From Arcuatula senhousia (Eukaryota; Mollusca; Bivalvia; Mytilida; Mytilidae), in assembly GCA_963971305.1 (NCBI GenBank), contig OZ020306.1, positions 34,245,512 through 34,309,511 on the forward strand: a stretch of 64,000 nt of DNA, written 5' to 3'. A model generated the notes under the pieces. The model made no database searches. It was given only the letters and a program-made list of their open reading frames with translations, and had not been told where the DNA came from. The translations under genes were made by a program, and so were the position numbers. Shown here one piece after another: positions 34,601 to 43,493 of this stretch (positions within the stretch are counted from its first letter, which is position 1; each line of letters opens with the position of its first letter).

Positions 34601-37197
34601 CATTCTTCATGATCATGTGGAGATGAAGAAATTTCATTGTTTAAGATATCTTTCAAGGGAGATAATTAAACTTGAGTCGAGTTTACTTTGAAGCTGGTTA
34701 TGTCCTTTTGTGAGCTTTCTCACAGTAATCTTAGCTTAACATTTAAATTCATAAAATTTGCCTAAATGTATTAACTTTAGTTTCATTATTATTTGTGGGT
34801 TTTAATTTTCGTGGGTGGTCTTGACCCACAAAATTTGATACCCCATGATAAGTAAATATAACATAGATATGTTTGCTGCAGACTTCAGAACTACAAATTT
34901 AAGATTCCACCCACTGCTCTTTTCATCAAACAATGGAAATTCATACCCATGAAAACAAACGAAGCCACAGTAACTCTTCTACTAATTTTAGTTAGTTAGA
35001 TCACGTACATGAATGTTTTGGTTATTTTTCAGAGATTCCCCTCTGCTGATGAACCATTGTTCAGTTATTCTACATGGCAACATCAAGATAAGATACCCAA
35101 GTCAATGGCATTTCACATCTGTAGTAAATATAAGGTATGCATGTTTTAGAAATTTGGAGCAATTGTTTAATTTACTGGTATGAAAAAAACAAATGGTCAG
35201 CTACAAACAAGTATCATCAGCTAATAATGTGTTACAATATATTTGGTCATTTATTTTTCATCTTTTTGTTTATTCTTGAAACTATTTCATGCTGTTGTCC
35301 TGAAATCTTTAATATTTTTTGATTGATTGATTGTTTGTTTCTTGTCAACAACACTTCACTTGTCACTAGTAAAATATTGAACAAAAAAGTAGGAAATAAC
35401 AAGACAAAACAAGAGTTCCAATGATTTAGTTTAAGAAAGTCATTCAAATGGACATTGGTTTTAGTCAGGTTTAAGCTGAAGTTGTATTAAAGGTACACAG
35501 GTTTTTGTCTCGCCTGCGACAAATAGTCGCGGAAGGCGAGACATAGGTATTACTTGTTGGCAGCGACGGCGGCGGTGGCGTAAACTTTTTTGTAAGACTT
35601 TTGTGGACAATGAATTGCTTGAAAAGTATAATAGCTAGGCATCTGATATATGGTATACAGACAGTTCAGGTTATGGTCTACGCAACTGTCACCAAGCCAT
35701 GTGACCCTGACTCCATTTTCATGCTCCAGTGACTCTGTAAACTTGGGTCTTTTTTCAGGCCGTAAACTTTTTTGTAAGACTTTAGTGGAAGATGAATTGC
35801 TGGAAAAGTATAAAAGCTAGGCATCTGATATTTGGTATACAGACAGTTCAGGTAATGGTCTACGCAACTGTCAATATGCCATGTGACCCTGACCCCATTT
35901 TCGAGCTCCAGTGACTCTGTGAACTTAGGTCTTTTTTCAAGACTTAAACTCTTATGTAAGACTTTTGTGGACGATGAATTGCTAGAAAAGTAAGATAGCT
36001 AGGCGTCTGATATTTGGTATACAGACAGTTCAGGTAATGGTCTACGCAACTGTCAATATGCCATGTGACCCTGACCCCATTTTCGAGCTCCAGTGACTCT
36101 GTGAACTTAGGTCTTTTTTCAGGACTTAAACTCTTATGTAAGACTTTTGTGGACGATGAATTGCTAGAAAAGTATGATAGCTAGGCATCTGATGTTTGTT
36201 ATACAGATAGTTCAGATTATGGTCTATGCAACTGTCACCATGCCATGTGACCCTGACTCCGTTTTCAGGCTCCAGTGACTCTGTGAACTGAGGTTTTTTT
36301 TTCAAGCCATACACTTTTTTGTAAGACTTTTGTGGACGATGAATTGCTGGAAAAGTATAGTAGCTAGGCATCTGCTATTGGGTATACAGACAGTTGAGGT
36401 TATGGTTTACACAATTGTCACCATACCAATTGACCCTGACCCCTTTAACACGCTCTAGTGACTTTGTGAACTTAGGTCTTTTTCAGGCTGAAAACTTTTT
36501 TGTAAGACTTTTGTGGACAATGAATTGCTAGAAAAGTATAATAGCTAGGCATCTGATATTTGTTTTACAGATAGTTCAGATTATGGTCTATGCAACATGT
36601 GACCCTGACCCGGTTTTCACGCTCCAGTGACTCTGTGAACTTTTTTTTCAAGCAATAAACTTTTTGTTAGACTTTTGTGGACGATGAATTGCTGGAAAAG
36701 TATAGTAGCTAGGCATGTGATATTGGGTATACAGACAGTTGAGGTTATGGTATACACAACTGTCACCATGCCATGTGACCATGATCCCATTTTTACACTC
36801 CAGTGACTCTCAACATTGGTCTTTTTTTCAGGCAGAAAACTTTTTGTAATACTTGTGTGGACAATGATTTGCTTGAAAAGTATAATAGCTAGGCATCTGA
36901 TAATGGGTATACAGACACTTTTTGTGTTTATATCAAGAAATGAAAGCTTAGGTAGTTGATTTTAATGATAGTGCCGGCAGGCGAGACATACTTTTAGTGG
37001 CCACACTTGTTTTTCTTTTTCAATCATGTATCAATGTGAACATGAATGATTTTTTATTTAATGTTGTTTTGTATTTTCAGTATTTGTTACACTTAGAGGT
37101 CTTAAAAGACAACTGGTTAATAGCTGTGGAGAAAACCCCATTAACATTGAATGAATCATTGCCACCTACACTCAAAGAGAAAAAGTTTGGAACTTGA
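16609..37197 (+). CDS. UTP4: UTP4 small-subunit processome component (cirhin), complete, 18 exons
   Basis: Exons: 16609-16715, 17357-17411, 17762-17881, 18637-18705, 19048-19132, 19682-19850, 20500-20575, 21808-21855, 22322-22493, 30169-30251, 30949-31048, 31290-31450, 31948-32143, 32610-32716, 33530-33625, 34172-34354, 35033-35134, 37081-37197. All are GT-AG and phases chain to 2046 nt (681 codons plus TGA). The protein starts M(M)GEFRVHHIRFFNYQP and ends KEKKFGT, both UTP4 hallmarks; human UTP4 is of similar length. It is a two-propeller WD40 protein; landmarks include EAICWQGQRLFSAGLDG, SIAWHPTDD, YLEAWRLGNTN and EYTDW. UTP4 belongs to the t-UTP/UTP-A complex that binds the pre-rRNA 5' ETS and is needed for 18S rRNA processing in the nucleolus. 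AATAAA at 37199 directly follows the stop. The second ATG (16612) is an equally good start. Intron 9 is 7.7 kb because of transposons. Confidence 0.97.
17450..17620. repeat. Dispersed repeat, copy 1 (UTP4 intron 2)
   Basis: The block CTGGGTTATAAAATGGTGAAT followed by TTTTCTC-GCAACT and CACAGCC is shared with 19455-19620 in intron 5. No terminal structure is seen. Confidence 0.55.
18018..18127. mobile_element. 110 bp inverted-repeat element in UTP4 intron 3
   Basis: AACAAATAGTTCATGCCAGT at 18018 pairs perfectly with its complement ending at 18127, 24 bp per arm. The interior and the downstream sequence to about 18400 repeat GGTCCATATACG and GGACCGG words, so the element may be part of a longer degraded transposon. 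Confidence 0.82.
19455..19620. repeat. Dispersed repeat, copy 2 (UTP4 intron 5)
   Basis: Same orientation as the copy at 17450-17620, with a GC-rich insert (GGGCAGGCGGTGGGCGGGG) after the first block. Confidence 0.55.
19857..20332. mobile_element. ~475 bp MITE in UTP4 intron 6
   Basis: Terminal inverted repeats of about 55 bp: the left arm 19857-19915 holds TGTACAAGTTGCAA and TGTTGCAACATGTACAGATA; the right arm 20265-20330 carries the complements in reverse order. The TIRs contain their own TGTTGCAACA palindrome. The left arm begins within a few bases of the exon 6 donor. Confidence 0.85.
20757..21562. mobile_element. Non-autonomous hAT-like element (806 bp) in UTP4 intron 7
   Basis: Ends GTGTTTCCCCCAGC and GCTTGGGAGAAACAC are inverted repeats of the hAT style. 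AGACAATA (20749-20756) and AGACAACA (21563-21570) form an 8-bp target duplication with one difference, as expected for hAT. The interior has many AAAGGGCATGGCG-type words but no transposase. Confidence 0.82.
22202..22305 (+). pseudogene. Degenerate duplicate of UTP4 exon 9 (pseudo-exon)
   Basis: From 22202 the sequence repeats the beginning of exon 9 (GAGACTAACTCTGTGTTTAC against GAGACCAATTCTGTGTTCAC at 22322), including an AG acceptor. It has a small insertion after GAGTAC and a loss where exon 9 reads CTAGAGAGTGACTGG, and it meets an in-frame TAA at 22293. No matching donor remains. It is a dead tandem exon duplication. Confidence 0.88.
23028..23610. repeat. Satellite-core block, three ~161 bp units
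   Basis: ACCAATAACTTGAAAA recurs near 23109, 23271 and 23432. The block follows a run of C (about 23014-23027) and a GTCTGTCCGTCTGTCC segment, the complement of the GACGGAC-type tail on other satellite elements here. GTGGCAGGGTAT near the start and GTGGCGGGGTAT near the end are direct repeats. Confidence 0.8.
23868..25312 (-). repeat. LTR (3' LTR in element orientation)
   Basis: 1445 bp, TG...CA, with tandem GAGTC/CTTTTAACGGAGTTCT words around 24315-24480. Almost identical to the partner LTR. Confidence 0.95.
25313..25326 (-). promoter_or_regulatory. Polypurine tract of the LTR element
   Basis: On the minus strand AAAGGTGGGGGCAA directly precedes the 3' LTR start (TGTAACGA). This is the expected plus-strand primer and fixes the element's orientation. 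Confidence 0.85.
25653..25764. repeat. Three copies of a short hairpin-like repeat
   Basis: The unit CTTTCAC-CTACA-CACA-GTGAAAG, whose ends are self-complementary, occurs at 25653, about 25700 (left arm altered) and 25741. It lies between gag and the polypurine tract of the LTR element, where pol would be expected. Confidence 0.75.
26193..27470 (-). CDS. Gag-like polyprotein of the LTR retrotransposon
   Basis: 425 codons, one frame. The first ~190 residues are Ser/Gly/Pro-rich with a repeated SV/TVGFE/LxxxLVPPD-like phrase. A Ty3/gypsy-type capsid region follows (about 205-360) with FDGTTNWEDYMTYFDI, LRGSALMVLSNL, LTERYDPSG and LKYESYFEAF. The C-terminus is basic with CRKSGHKQKTC (near 410-420), a degenerate zinc knuckle. 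Such proteins form the retrotransposon particle. The upstream ATG at 27470 is the first in the frame. It ends before any protease motif. An intact frame fits the young LTRs. Confidence 0.85.
   Translation of the reverse strand: MNVSQDESKFMKNATCSNEMLRKTHSQVDISVDVSVRDGSGISVNQAPQLSSYVLRPHYLEQPTSRLVVENDDVISFKGPVDQHGKCDGARTQFLYAGSNSSYSVGFEFSSVSPETTGVNETVGLEYTGNLVPPDLITNDKGSRSVGFKCSLVPPDLGLNKDGSVGCRNALAPPDVMGTQNVDHFRNDVNTEISSRSFCGKIEMFDGTTNWEDYMTYFDILSKFNGWTPELKAFYLATSLRGSALMVLSNLSPEQCTSYTDIVFALTERYDPSGLEMVHRLHWRNMHRKNNQTLQELAQDVKRVTRKAFPSCSPTFRRELEKDCFINSLDQFQLKWEALTHNPSTLEECLQICLKYESYFEAFKVASGKSEELQVKSDSEILNPERNEDLIRRCKPSVNTKNKDKVCRKSGHKQKTCHLYLKSRK
27818..27833 (-). promoter_or_regulatory. Candidate primer-binding site
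   Basis: On the minus strand TTTGGTGGCCATTGTGG follows the 5' LTR end; TGG start matches a tRNA CCA end. The tRNA is not identified. Confidence 0.5.
27834..29278 (-). repeat. LTR (5' LTR in element orientation)
   Basis: 1445 bp copy of 23868-25312 carrying the presumed minus-strand promoter. It is directly followed by GTAC, the target duplication. Confidence 0.95.
33133..33338. mobile_element. 206 bp MITE in UTP4 intron 14
   Basis: ATAGCAGGTTATTTT at 33133 pairs with AAAATAACCTGCTAT ending at 33338. The interior is AT-rich and partly self-complementary. No coding capacity. Confidence 0.87.
34778..34978. mobile_element. ~200 bp degenerate MITE in UTP4 intron 16
   Basis: The left part (TTAGTTTCATTATTATTTGT, GGGTTTTAATTTTCGTGGG) is an imperfect complement of the right part (CCCATGAAAACAAACGAAGCC). 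Arms about 40 bp with several mismatches. Confidence 0.55.
35507..37009 (+). mobile_element. Satellite-core element, long copy, UTP4 intron 17
   Basis: GTCTCGCCTGC at 35507 and GCAGGCGAGAC at 36978-36988 are terminal inverted repeats. Between them are eight units of ~180 bp (GTAAGACTTTTGTGGACGATG), followed by the end segment ACTTTTAGTGGCCACACTTG. A shorter inverted copy lies at 8576-9301. It ends 71 bp before the last UTP4 exon. Confidence 0.92.
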
Positions 37198-37960
37198 TAA
37201 TAAAATTTGTAAAGGATATTTGTTTTCTATTATTTTACTGGTGAATAAAGCCTTCTGGAGGAGTTTAAGATCTATATGGACCCATGAAAAGATGGTAACC
37301 AGCAACCAATTTTTTTCCATCTTCTACTTTAAAATATATAAATGTTTTGAAATGGATGTTGTGTCATGTACATTTATCTACTTGTTGTTATTATCTGTTT
37401 CCTGTAAGATTTCTAAAAATAAAAATTTTATTAAATTGTTACCTGTGTCACCCAATACAAAAGGTGGGTCTACAAGTCAGGTCATTCCGTTCATCAGTCT
37501 GTCACACAAAATGGTACCTGTATAATAGTGCAATTGGAAATGCTAAAACCTTTAACTTCAGAATAACTTTTTACACAGTAATAAATGACACATGGTAGAT
37601 GTGTACCTTGCCCTTTGGCATGATTTCAACAAAAAATGGATTTGTTTTTGCATATTGAACATGGTGTTTATACTTGTTTGACGTTCAATAGTGGTACCAT
37701 TTATGTGTAATCTGAAACCCAATTCCAGTACACTGAAATTTTACACAGCAATTTAAGACACATTGAAGATAAACTTTCTATGTTAAAACTTTATCTGACT
37801 GAATTAGAAGGTTTCCAATGTTAAACCATTAAACAGTGGGGATGGGAGGTATTTATTTGTAAATTAGCATCTAACTCTTATGAAGGGTGTGTATAATAGT
37901 CAGACTATTGGTAGTGGCAATTGCAAGTTTTAAGACATTTCCATTTCAAATTCTGTAATA
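37198..37960. other. UTP4 3' UTR and downstream sequence
   Basis: AATAAA occurs at 37199 and again near 37241. Beyond these the sequence is AT-rich without recognised genes. Confidence 0.5.
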
Positions 37961-37964
37961 GATA

Positions 37965-38190
37965 ATCAAAACAAAACATGTAAAAATAAAATAAGACTAG
38001 TTCATTTTGGAAGTATTATTCTGTAATAGATAAACAAAACATGTGAAAATAAAACAAGACTAGTCCATTTTTGAAGTATTATTCATAATAATAGTTCTGG
38101 CTATTCCATTTTAGAATGTGCATCACAGATGTGGGATGTGTTCACATAATAATCATTGTGTAGGAATATTCCATTTTGCAATGATTTCAC
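37965..38190. repeat. Degenerate minisatellite, left half
   Basis: Units of about 45-50 bp share ATAGTTCnnG, ATTCCATTTTnnAATG and CACAT words. The same family resumes at 40210-40470. Confidence 0.6.
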
Positions 38191-38459
38191 GTCATAACCA
38201 TAGTTAAGGTAATTTTGTACGACTATACCCCCCACAGAGCTATTCAAATTCAGTACTTTAACGGGTGTTACCGGCCTCTTTTATTTTTAGAACTTACACG
38301 GCCTGTTTATCTCCAGGTCAACTTAGTTCATGCGTACTTTACTTAGTGGTAATTGTTAAATTTTCATGAAAGGTAGATTTAATTATCATCAAATTATATT
38401 ATGGTTTTTAATTTGTAAGACATTTTGCACATGCATTTAAAGTTAGAATCGCCTCGAAA

Positions 38460-38560
38460 AAATCCCTGTCCTGAGTGGGGTTTGAACCAACATTCCTTGT
38501 CATACTAGACTTGGATCTTACCCAACGACTACTGAGGACTACATACAAATTGGTCCTTTA
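38460..38560 (-). repeat. tRNA-derived SINE-like relic
   Basis: On the minus strand TAGTCGTTGGGTAAG resembles a pol III A box and GGTTCAAACCCC a B box about 50 bases on. The arms do not fold into a clean tRNA. Similar box pairs lie near 38735-38815 and 39828-39893. Confidence 0.45.
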
Positions 38561-38734
38561 AATATATATGAACACCAACTTTTACGCCGACAATAAAATC
38601 ATACATTGAATAAATTTGAAAATTAAAAGACAATTACTTGAACATTTAGACTTGTGGAATAAAAATTGTAAGAAAATAACGCACAAAAACGGTTAACCAG
38701 TAAAAAATAAACTTGAATAAACATATATGTTCTC

Positions 38735-38815
38735 GGTGAGATTTGAACTGAGTCTTGGACTTCTCTCCATGCTATATTGCTTTCTTCAATTTTCCACTCC
38801 ATAACTGAGGCTTTC
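38735..38815 (-). repeat. tRNA-derived SINE-like relic
   Basis: On the minus strand CAGTTCAAATCTCACCGAG is a B-box-like element, preceded by an A-box-like TTATGGAGTGG region. Same orientation as its neighbours. Confidence 0.4.
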
Positions 38816-39589
38816 CATAACTAAAAAAAACAAAGTTTCTGCTTGTGTTGAAAAAGAAAACTCCTGAATATGGAACTTGATGCCCAAACAAATTCCCGAA
38901 AAATAATAAATATTTGTATACTTAAATCTATTAAATGGCAATGAAAATGGATTTCTAAAACCTTTGTTGTATTACCAAAACTGTTTCTATAAAAAGGTTT
39001 CATATTTAAAAAACTCAGTGACAGTATCATTAATTTAAAATAAATATTATGAACGACTTGAATTTTAAATGGAAAAACTAACAAAATAAGGGAATGGTAA
39101 AAAAAATCTCTAATAATATAAAAGATAAATACTTATCATAAGATTGAATATCGTCTGTTATGCGTTTTGAATTGTGAGTTGAACCAGGTTCGATTGGCAC
39201 CAAATCTTACTCTGTGATTGAAATGTATAATTTGATGAAAATAAAACTATGACGGGTTGTGTTTAAAGACAGTATTTGAAAAAAAAAACCTATTCATGAT
39301 ATGACGATGATGTAAAACAAAGACAACTTTTGATTTTGATGATGTGGATTTTGAAAATTTAGTTTCACAAAATTATCTGAACCAAACCGTTCAACTTATT
39401 AGAATTACCAGTTTTATATGTTTGGTACAACATTTTTCTCCTTACGGCAAGAGTTTGCTTTTAACAAAAATCAATCGATATATATTATGTTGGTTAAAAC
39501 TTGGAGAAGTTAGACCGCTTGCTGTATGTTATGTAAACTTTGACTGAAGACAAAATTCATTATTTTTTTTTTCATTCAGAAACTTAGTC

Positions 39590-39900
39590 ATAATTTCATA
39601 ATTACAAATACTAAAACGCGGGTATAAACGGTTAATTTGGATATGCTAAAGATCGATATTTCAAGGAGTAGCCTCTATCTTTTTTCAAATAGATTTCATT
39701 AAAAGATGTATTTTTAAGAAAAGTATCTTATTCTAAATGAGTGTCTTTAAAGCATTTGGTAACTTTAGTTAGTTTCAAGGCACAAAAAAACTGACTGACC
39801 TAAAACAAAATGTCAATTGCGGGAATTGAACCACCATTCATCACGATATAAAACATTACTACCCGTTCATCAACCCACTAGACCACAATGCACAATGCCT
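39590..39900 (-). repeat. SINE-like relic with shared tail
   Basis: On the minus strand GGTTCAATTCCCGC at about 39835 is a good B box and TAGTGGGTTGATGAACGGG near 39885 an A-box region. The part at 39600-39660 (ACAAATACTAAAACGCGGGT) recurs at 45358-45420, next to another B-box-like sequence. Confidence 0.45.
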
Positions 39901-40022
39901 TAGGTACAATTTACGTGGTTTTAATATATTTATTAAGACAATAAATTCAAACAATAAATAAATTATTACACAATTTTAATATATATTTTTCGACGTCGTA
40001 CAAGCATAGACCTGTATGTAGT

Positions 40023-40194
40023 AGATACAATACATATGTAACAGAAAAACAAGCCGGTAACACCCGTTACCGTACAGTTTTTCCGCTCGAGGAATCAGGT
40101 CAAAGTCCCAGGCGCTTGCGCCGAGGATTTTACCTGATTCCGAGGCGGAAAAACTGTTCGGTAAAGGGTTTTCTGTTACAAATGTTTTGTATCT
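40023..40194. repeat. 172 bp imperfect palindrome
   Basis: AGATACAATACATATGTAAC on the left pairs with GTTACAAATGTTTTGTATCT on the right; inner arms ACAGTTTTTCCGC / GGCGGAAAAACTGT and AATCAGGT / ACCTGATT also pair, around a CAGGCGCTTGCGCCGAGG apex. It is bounded by CATAGACCTGTAT at 40005 and 40204. Confidence 0.82.
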
Positions 40195-40209
40195 GACTTG
40201 TACCATAGA

Positions 40210-40470
40210 CCTGTATATAAATTTATTTTGAAAAGAGCTCACATCATTATCATAGTTCAGGATCATACCATTTTGATATGAAAGCACAAAATTATAGTTC
40301 AGGATCATTCCATTTTGAAATGAGCTCACAACATAATCATAGTTCAAGACTAGTTCATTTTGAAATGAGGTCACATCATCATAGTTCTAGACTTTTCCCT
40401 TTTCAAATGTGTTCATATGAATAAGTATAGTTCATGGATTGTTCCATTTATACTTGAGTATAGAAATTTA
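40210..40470. repeat. Degenerate minisatellite, right half
   Basis: About five units of ~45 bp with ATAGTTCAGGAT-ATTCCATTTTGAAATGAG-TCACA. It belongs with 37965-38190; the ~2 kb between them looks inserted. Confidence 0.75.
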
Positions 40471-40489
40471 TTCACATAAGCATAGGACT

Positions 40490-40640
40490 TTAATGCCCCA
40501 TCTATGAAAGTAGAGGGGCATATAGTGTTCGGTTCCCTTCGTCCATCCGTCCATTTGTCCGTTCCAAATTCCCGCTTACTGACAAATGCCACATCAATCA
40601 TATTGGTATGGTAGGTGCAACTAGTGTGCTAAGCACAATG
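40490..40640. repeat. Repeat fragment with TCCATCCGTCC segment
   Basis: CCCCATCTATGAAAGTAGAGGGG is self-complementary at its ends, followed by CGTCCATCCGTCC, the complement of the GACGGAC-type tail of satellite elements. Probably a truncated element end. Confidence 0.45.
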
Positions 40641-41544
40641 CATGCTTCGGTTGCTGGATGTGACCTATATTTACTTAATTAATTAAAATTATTTTCTGAA
40701 TATTTTTTTAGGAAAAAAACTAAGCCCCCCCCCCCCTTCAGGTAGTGTGCGTTTTAACTTTTTCTTTTCATCTGTTACATGTGTTAGATTTCATTCCTCC
40801 CAAACCTACTGCAAATTGTTTCACACCAGTATCTCGCTGAGTTGGGTTTTCAATGCTGTGTTAAAATATTTGTATTTTAGATGGAACAAATCCAGATCAT
40901 GCATTCTCAGCTGGTGTACAGATTATTAGGATTGTGCAACCTTTTAAAAATTTAGCAACAATATAAGTATAGTTCTACATGTATTTATCGTATTGTTTGT
41001 ACAATTCTAAAATTTGTTGTTACAGGGGACGACTTGTCCGATTATTTATACCAGAAGGATGAATATTTTACGTGAATATCTATGTACATTTGTTGCTACT
41101 TTTCGCCACTATTTGCGTTGTGTCTCTATAATATTAAAATTCTCAGGGTTTTTTTTGTACAGCTGTTAAGTGTTCTTTAAAAGACAAATGAAAGTGAAAT
41201 GATCATGAAGCGACCAAAAAAAAACTAATTCCAATGCCCAAAACTAGATCTTATGCATACTTTTAAAAGCGAAAAAATATTAGTAGTTGGTAAAATTATA
41301 CTTTTATCCAACCTTGTGCATTCCGAAAGCTGATGTAACGTAAACCAGCCATTATTTTGTCAATTTTAAGTTTTAGACATTCAAAACAATGAATTCCATT
41401 AGATAAAATGTATATATTTTTAAAGGTTAATTGTTTTCAACCCGTTATTTTTAAAAAAATACAAAAAGGCGATCGAGAATTATCACCTTCGGTTCAAGTA
41501 TTAAAACTTTATTCTTTTATAAATCATTTTATCACACGAATGTA

Positions 41545-42252
41545 GGGAAAAAAGTCACAGGAAAGAAAGTCACGGAAAAAAAGTCACGGAAAAAAAGTCA
41601 CGGAAGAAAAGTCACAAGAAAAAAGGTCACAAGAAAAAAAGTCACAGGAAATAAAGTCACAATGTATACATATAATATTTGAATGTTAAATAAAAAATAT
41701 TAAAATTATGTATTTTTATACTGTATATTTCTAATATTTATAAATGATTTAGACATAGATATGATAATAATAGTAAAAAAATGTAATAAAACATGAAAAA
41801 TGAAAATAACAAGAATACAAAAGTCACCAGCAATTTAGAATTTTATGTTTGTCTTTTAAATGAAAAATAAATATTATTCAACATTTTTAAAAAGCGAAAG
41901 TAAGCAAGACTTAATGCAAAACTACATAGATAAAAATGTTTTAATACAATTATATAGAAATGAGTAATTTGTAAGTAGAATTACTGGTAATTTTCATTAT
42001 GGTTAATAACATCAAATGAGTTTTTATTCATATCTTACACTTTTTTCCGAGATTTTTTTTTTAATTTGAAAAATGAAATAACAACAACAAAATAGAAAAT
42101 AAAAAAGAATAGTTTAAGCATAAAATTAGTTCAATTGGGACTTTAAAATACATTGTGACTTTATTTCCTGTGACTTTTTTTCTTGTGACCTTTTTTCCTG
42201 TAACATTTTTTCCTATCAAAACTGTGACCTTTTTTCCTGTGACTTTCTTTCC
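41545..42252. mobile_element. Foldback element with tandem-repeat termini
   Basis: 41545-41664 is a tandem array of about eight 15-16 bp units, GTCACAGGAAAAAAA with variants. 42153-42252 is the same array in inverse orientation (TTTTTTCCTGTGAC). About 490 bp of AT-rich DNA lies between. Long TIRs made of short tandem units are the structure of Foldback-type elements. Confidence 0.88.
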
Positions 42253-42762
42253 GATTACTTATCAAACATGATCTTTCAATCCCTACCTTTTATTTTATAA
42301 AATATCTATTCAAGGCATTCTTATTCTTTATGATTTCTTTAATCATTCATTTATTTCAAAATTTTATTTATTTATTTATTTATCTTGCACAACAATGCTA
42401 GTATATGGCATTTCTATACTCAAAATTTCCAAAGAAGCCATACCCCCTCCCCTTGTATCTTGATATTTTTATGACATAGTTATAACAGCTGATCTTTGAA
42501 ATTCTATTGTTCTTTACCCAACTTGGAGGTAAATATGAAGCCATACCAACGCAATAGACTATTCTTGACATATGTTGAGGCCCAGTTTGAAACCATACAG
42601 CGGAATTTACCTTTGACAATTTCAGACATGAAGGTCCGCCTTGTCATTATGACATTTAACAGCTTTCTTTAAATAGCGAGAGAAATTCAATGTGAAATCA
42701 TTCTTCTAGATCTGTTTGACTCATATCGAATATACAAGTTTCCCTATCAACTCCTGATTAAG

Positions 42763-43493
42763 ATGGCTGCTACTCAAAAGCGTGAATTGACCGTTGAACT
42801 GACAGATACTCCTACATCAAAGAAGATGAAATTTCCTGTAACAGCAGAGTGTTCAACACCAACTCAGACAGAGTTTGAGAGAGTAAGTAGAGCGAAATAA
42901 ATTGTTCATACTGTGATCTTATAACAATGTTACCCTTAAAAATAAAGTTATGATGAACATGTGCAATAAATTCATCAGTAAAAAGACAGTTTTAAATTAA
43001 AAAAGATAACTATAGAGCGGCGATTACGTTTTCCAGCATATTTGGTTATATTATACAATAGACGAAACGACAATGATACGCATTCTCAAGTTTTGCAATT
43101 TAAAAAAATTAAATTGGAGGGATAGAGGAGCATTTTTTTACACATTCTTATTAAAAGTGTTTTCAATCTAAGTATTTTAGTTTGAATATTTTTTATTTCT
43201 AGATTTCACCAGTCGCCAGTGAAGGGTCGTCTGCCGCCTCTCAACCAGCTAGCACGCCAACATCCTCACAGGCTTATGTCATCGATTTATTAGAACAGCT
43301 CATTCTTCAAGTTGACCATGTTCGTACTACCCAGGAGCAAGAATGGTCCAATCTTCATACCATGCTGAATATGATAGATACCAGATTAGCCAATATCCAG
43401 TCGATAGTAGAACATAACCAGTCTCAGTTAGAATTCATCCTACGGAACATAAAGATCGGACCTGACCCCACCGCTTCTAACCAAAAGAATTGA
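42763..43493 (+). CDS. Two-exon ORF, 136 aa, function unknown
   Basis: Exon 1 42763-42882 (40 codons) and exon 2 43203-43493 (96 codons plus TGA) join in phase 0 through a GTAAGT donor and a TTATTTCTAG acceptor. The ATG is in strong context (AAG-ATG-G). The protein begins MAATQKRELTVELTDTP, has a Ser/Thr/Pro/Ala-rich middle (residues 41-65) and a likely helical, coiled-coil-prone C-terminal half (VIDLLEQLILQVDHV to QLEFILRNIK). I do not recognise the family. The region after the stop resembles 47455-47690, which precedes an RT relic, so the ORF may belong to a retroelement rather than be a host gene. Transcription evidence would decide. Confidence 0.55.

Noticed and set aside
35507..37009. 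CRISPR-like regular repeats
   Set aside because: Units are ~180 bp long and contiguous with no unique spacers; this is a eukaryotic satellite-core element. The boxes at 50883-51318 were also rejected as CRISPR: irregular spacing and a 14-bp unit.
38460..38560. A tRNA gene
   Set aside because: A- and B-box-like sequences are present but the acceptor and anticodon arms do not pair convincingly; SINE-like relic is the safer call.
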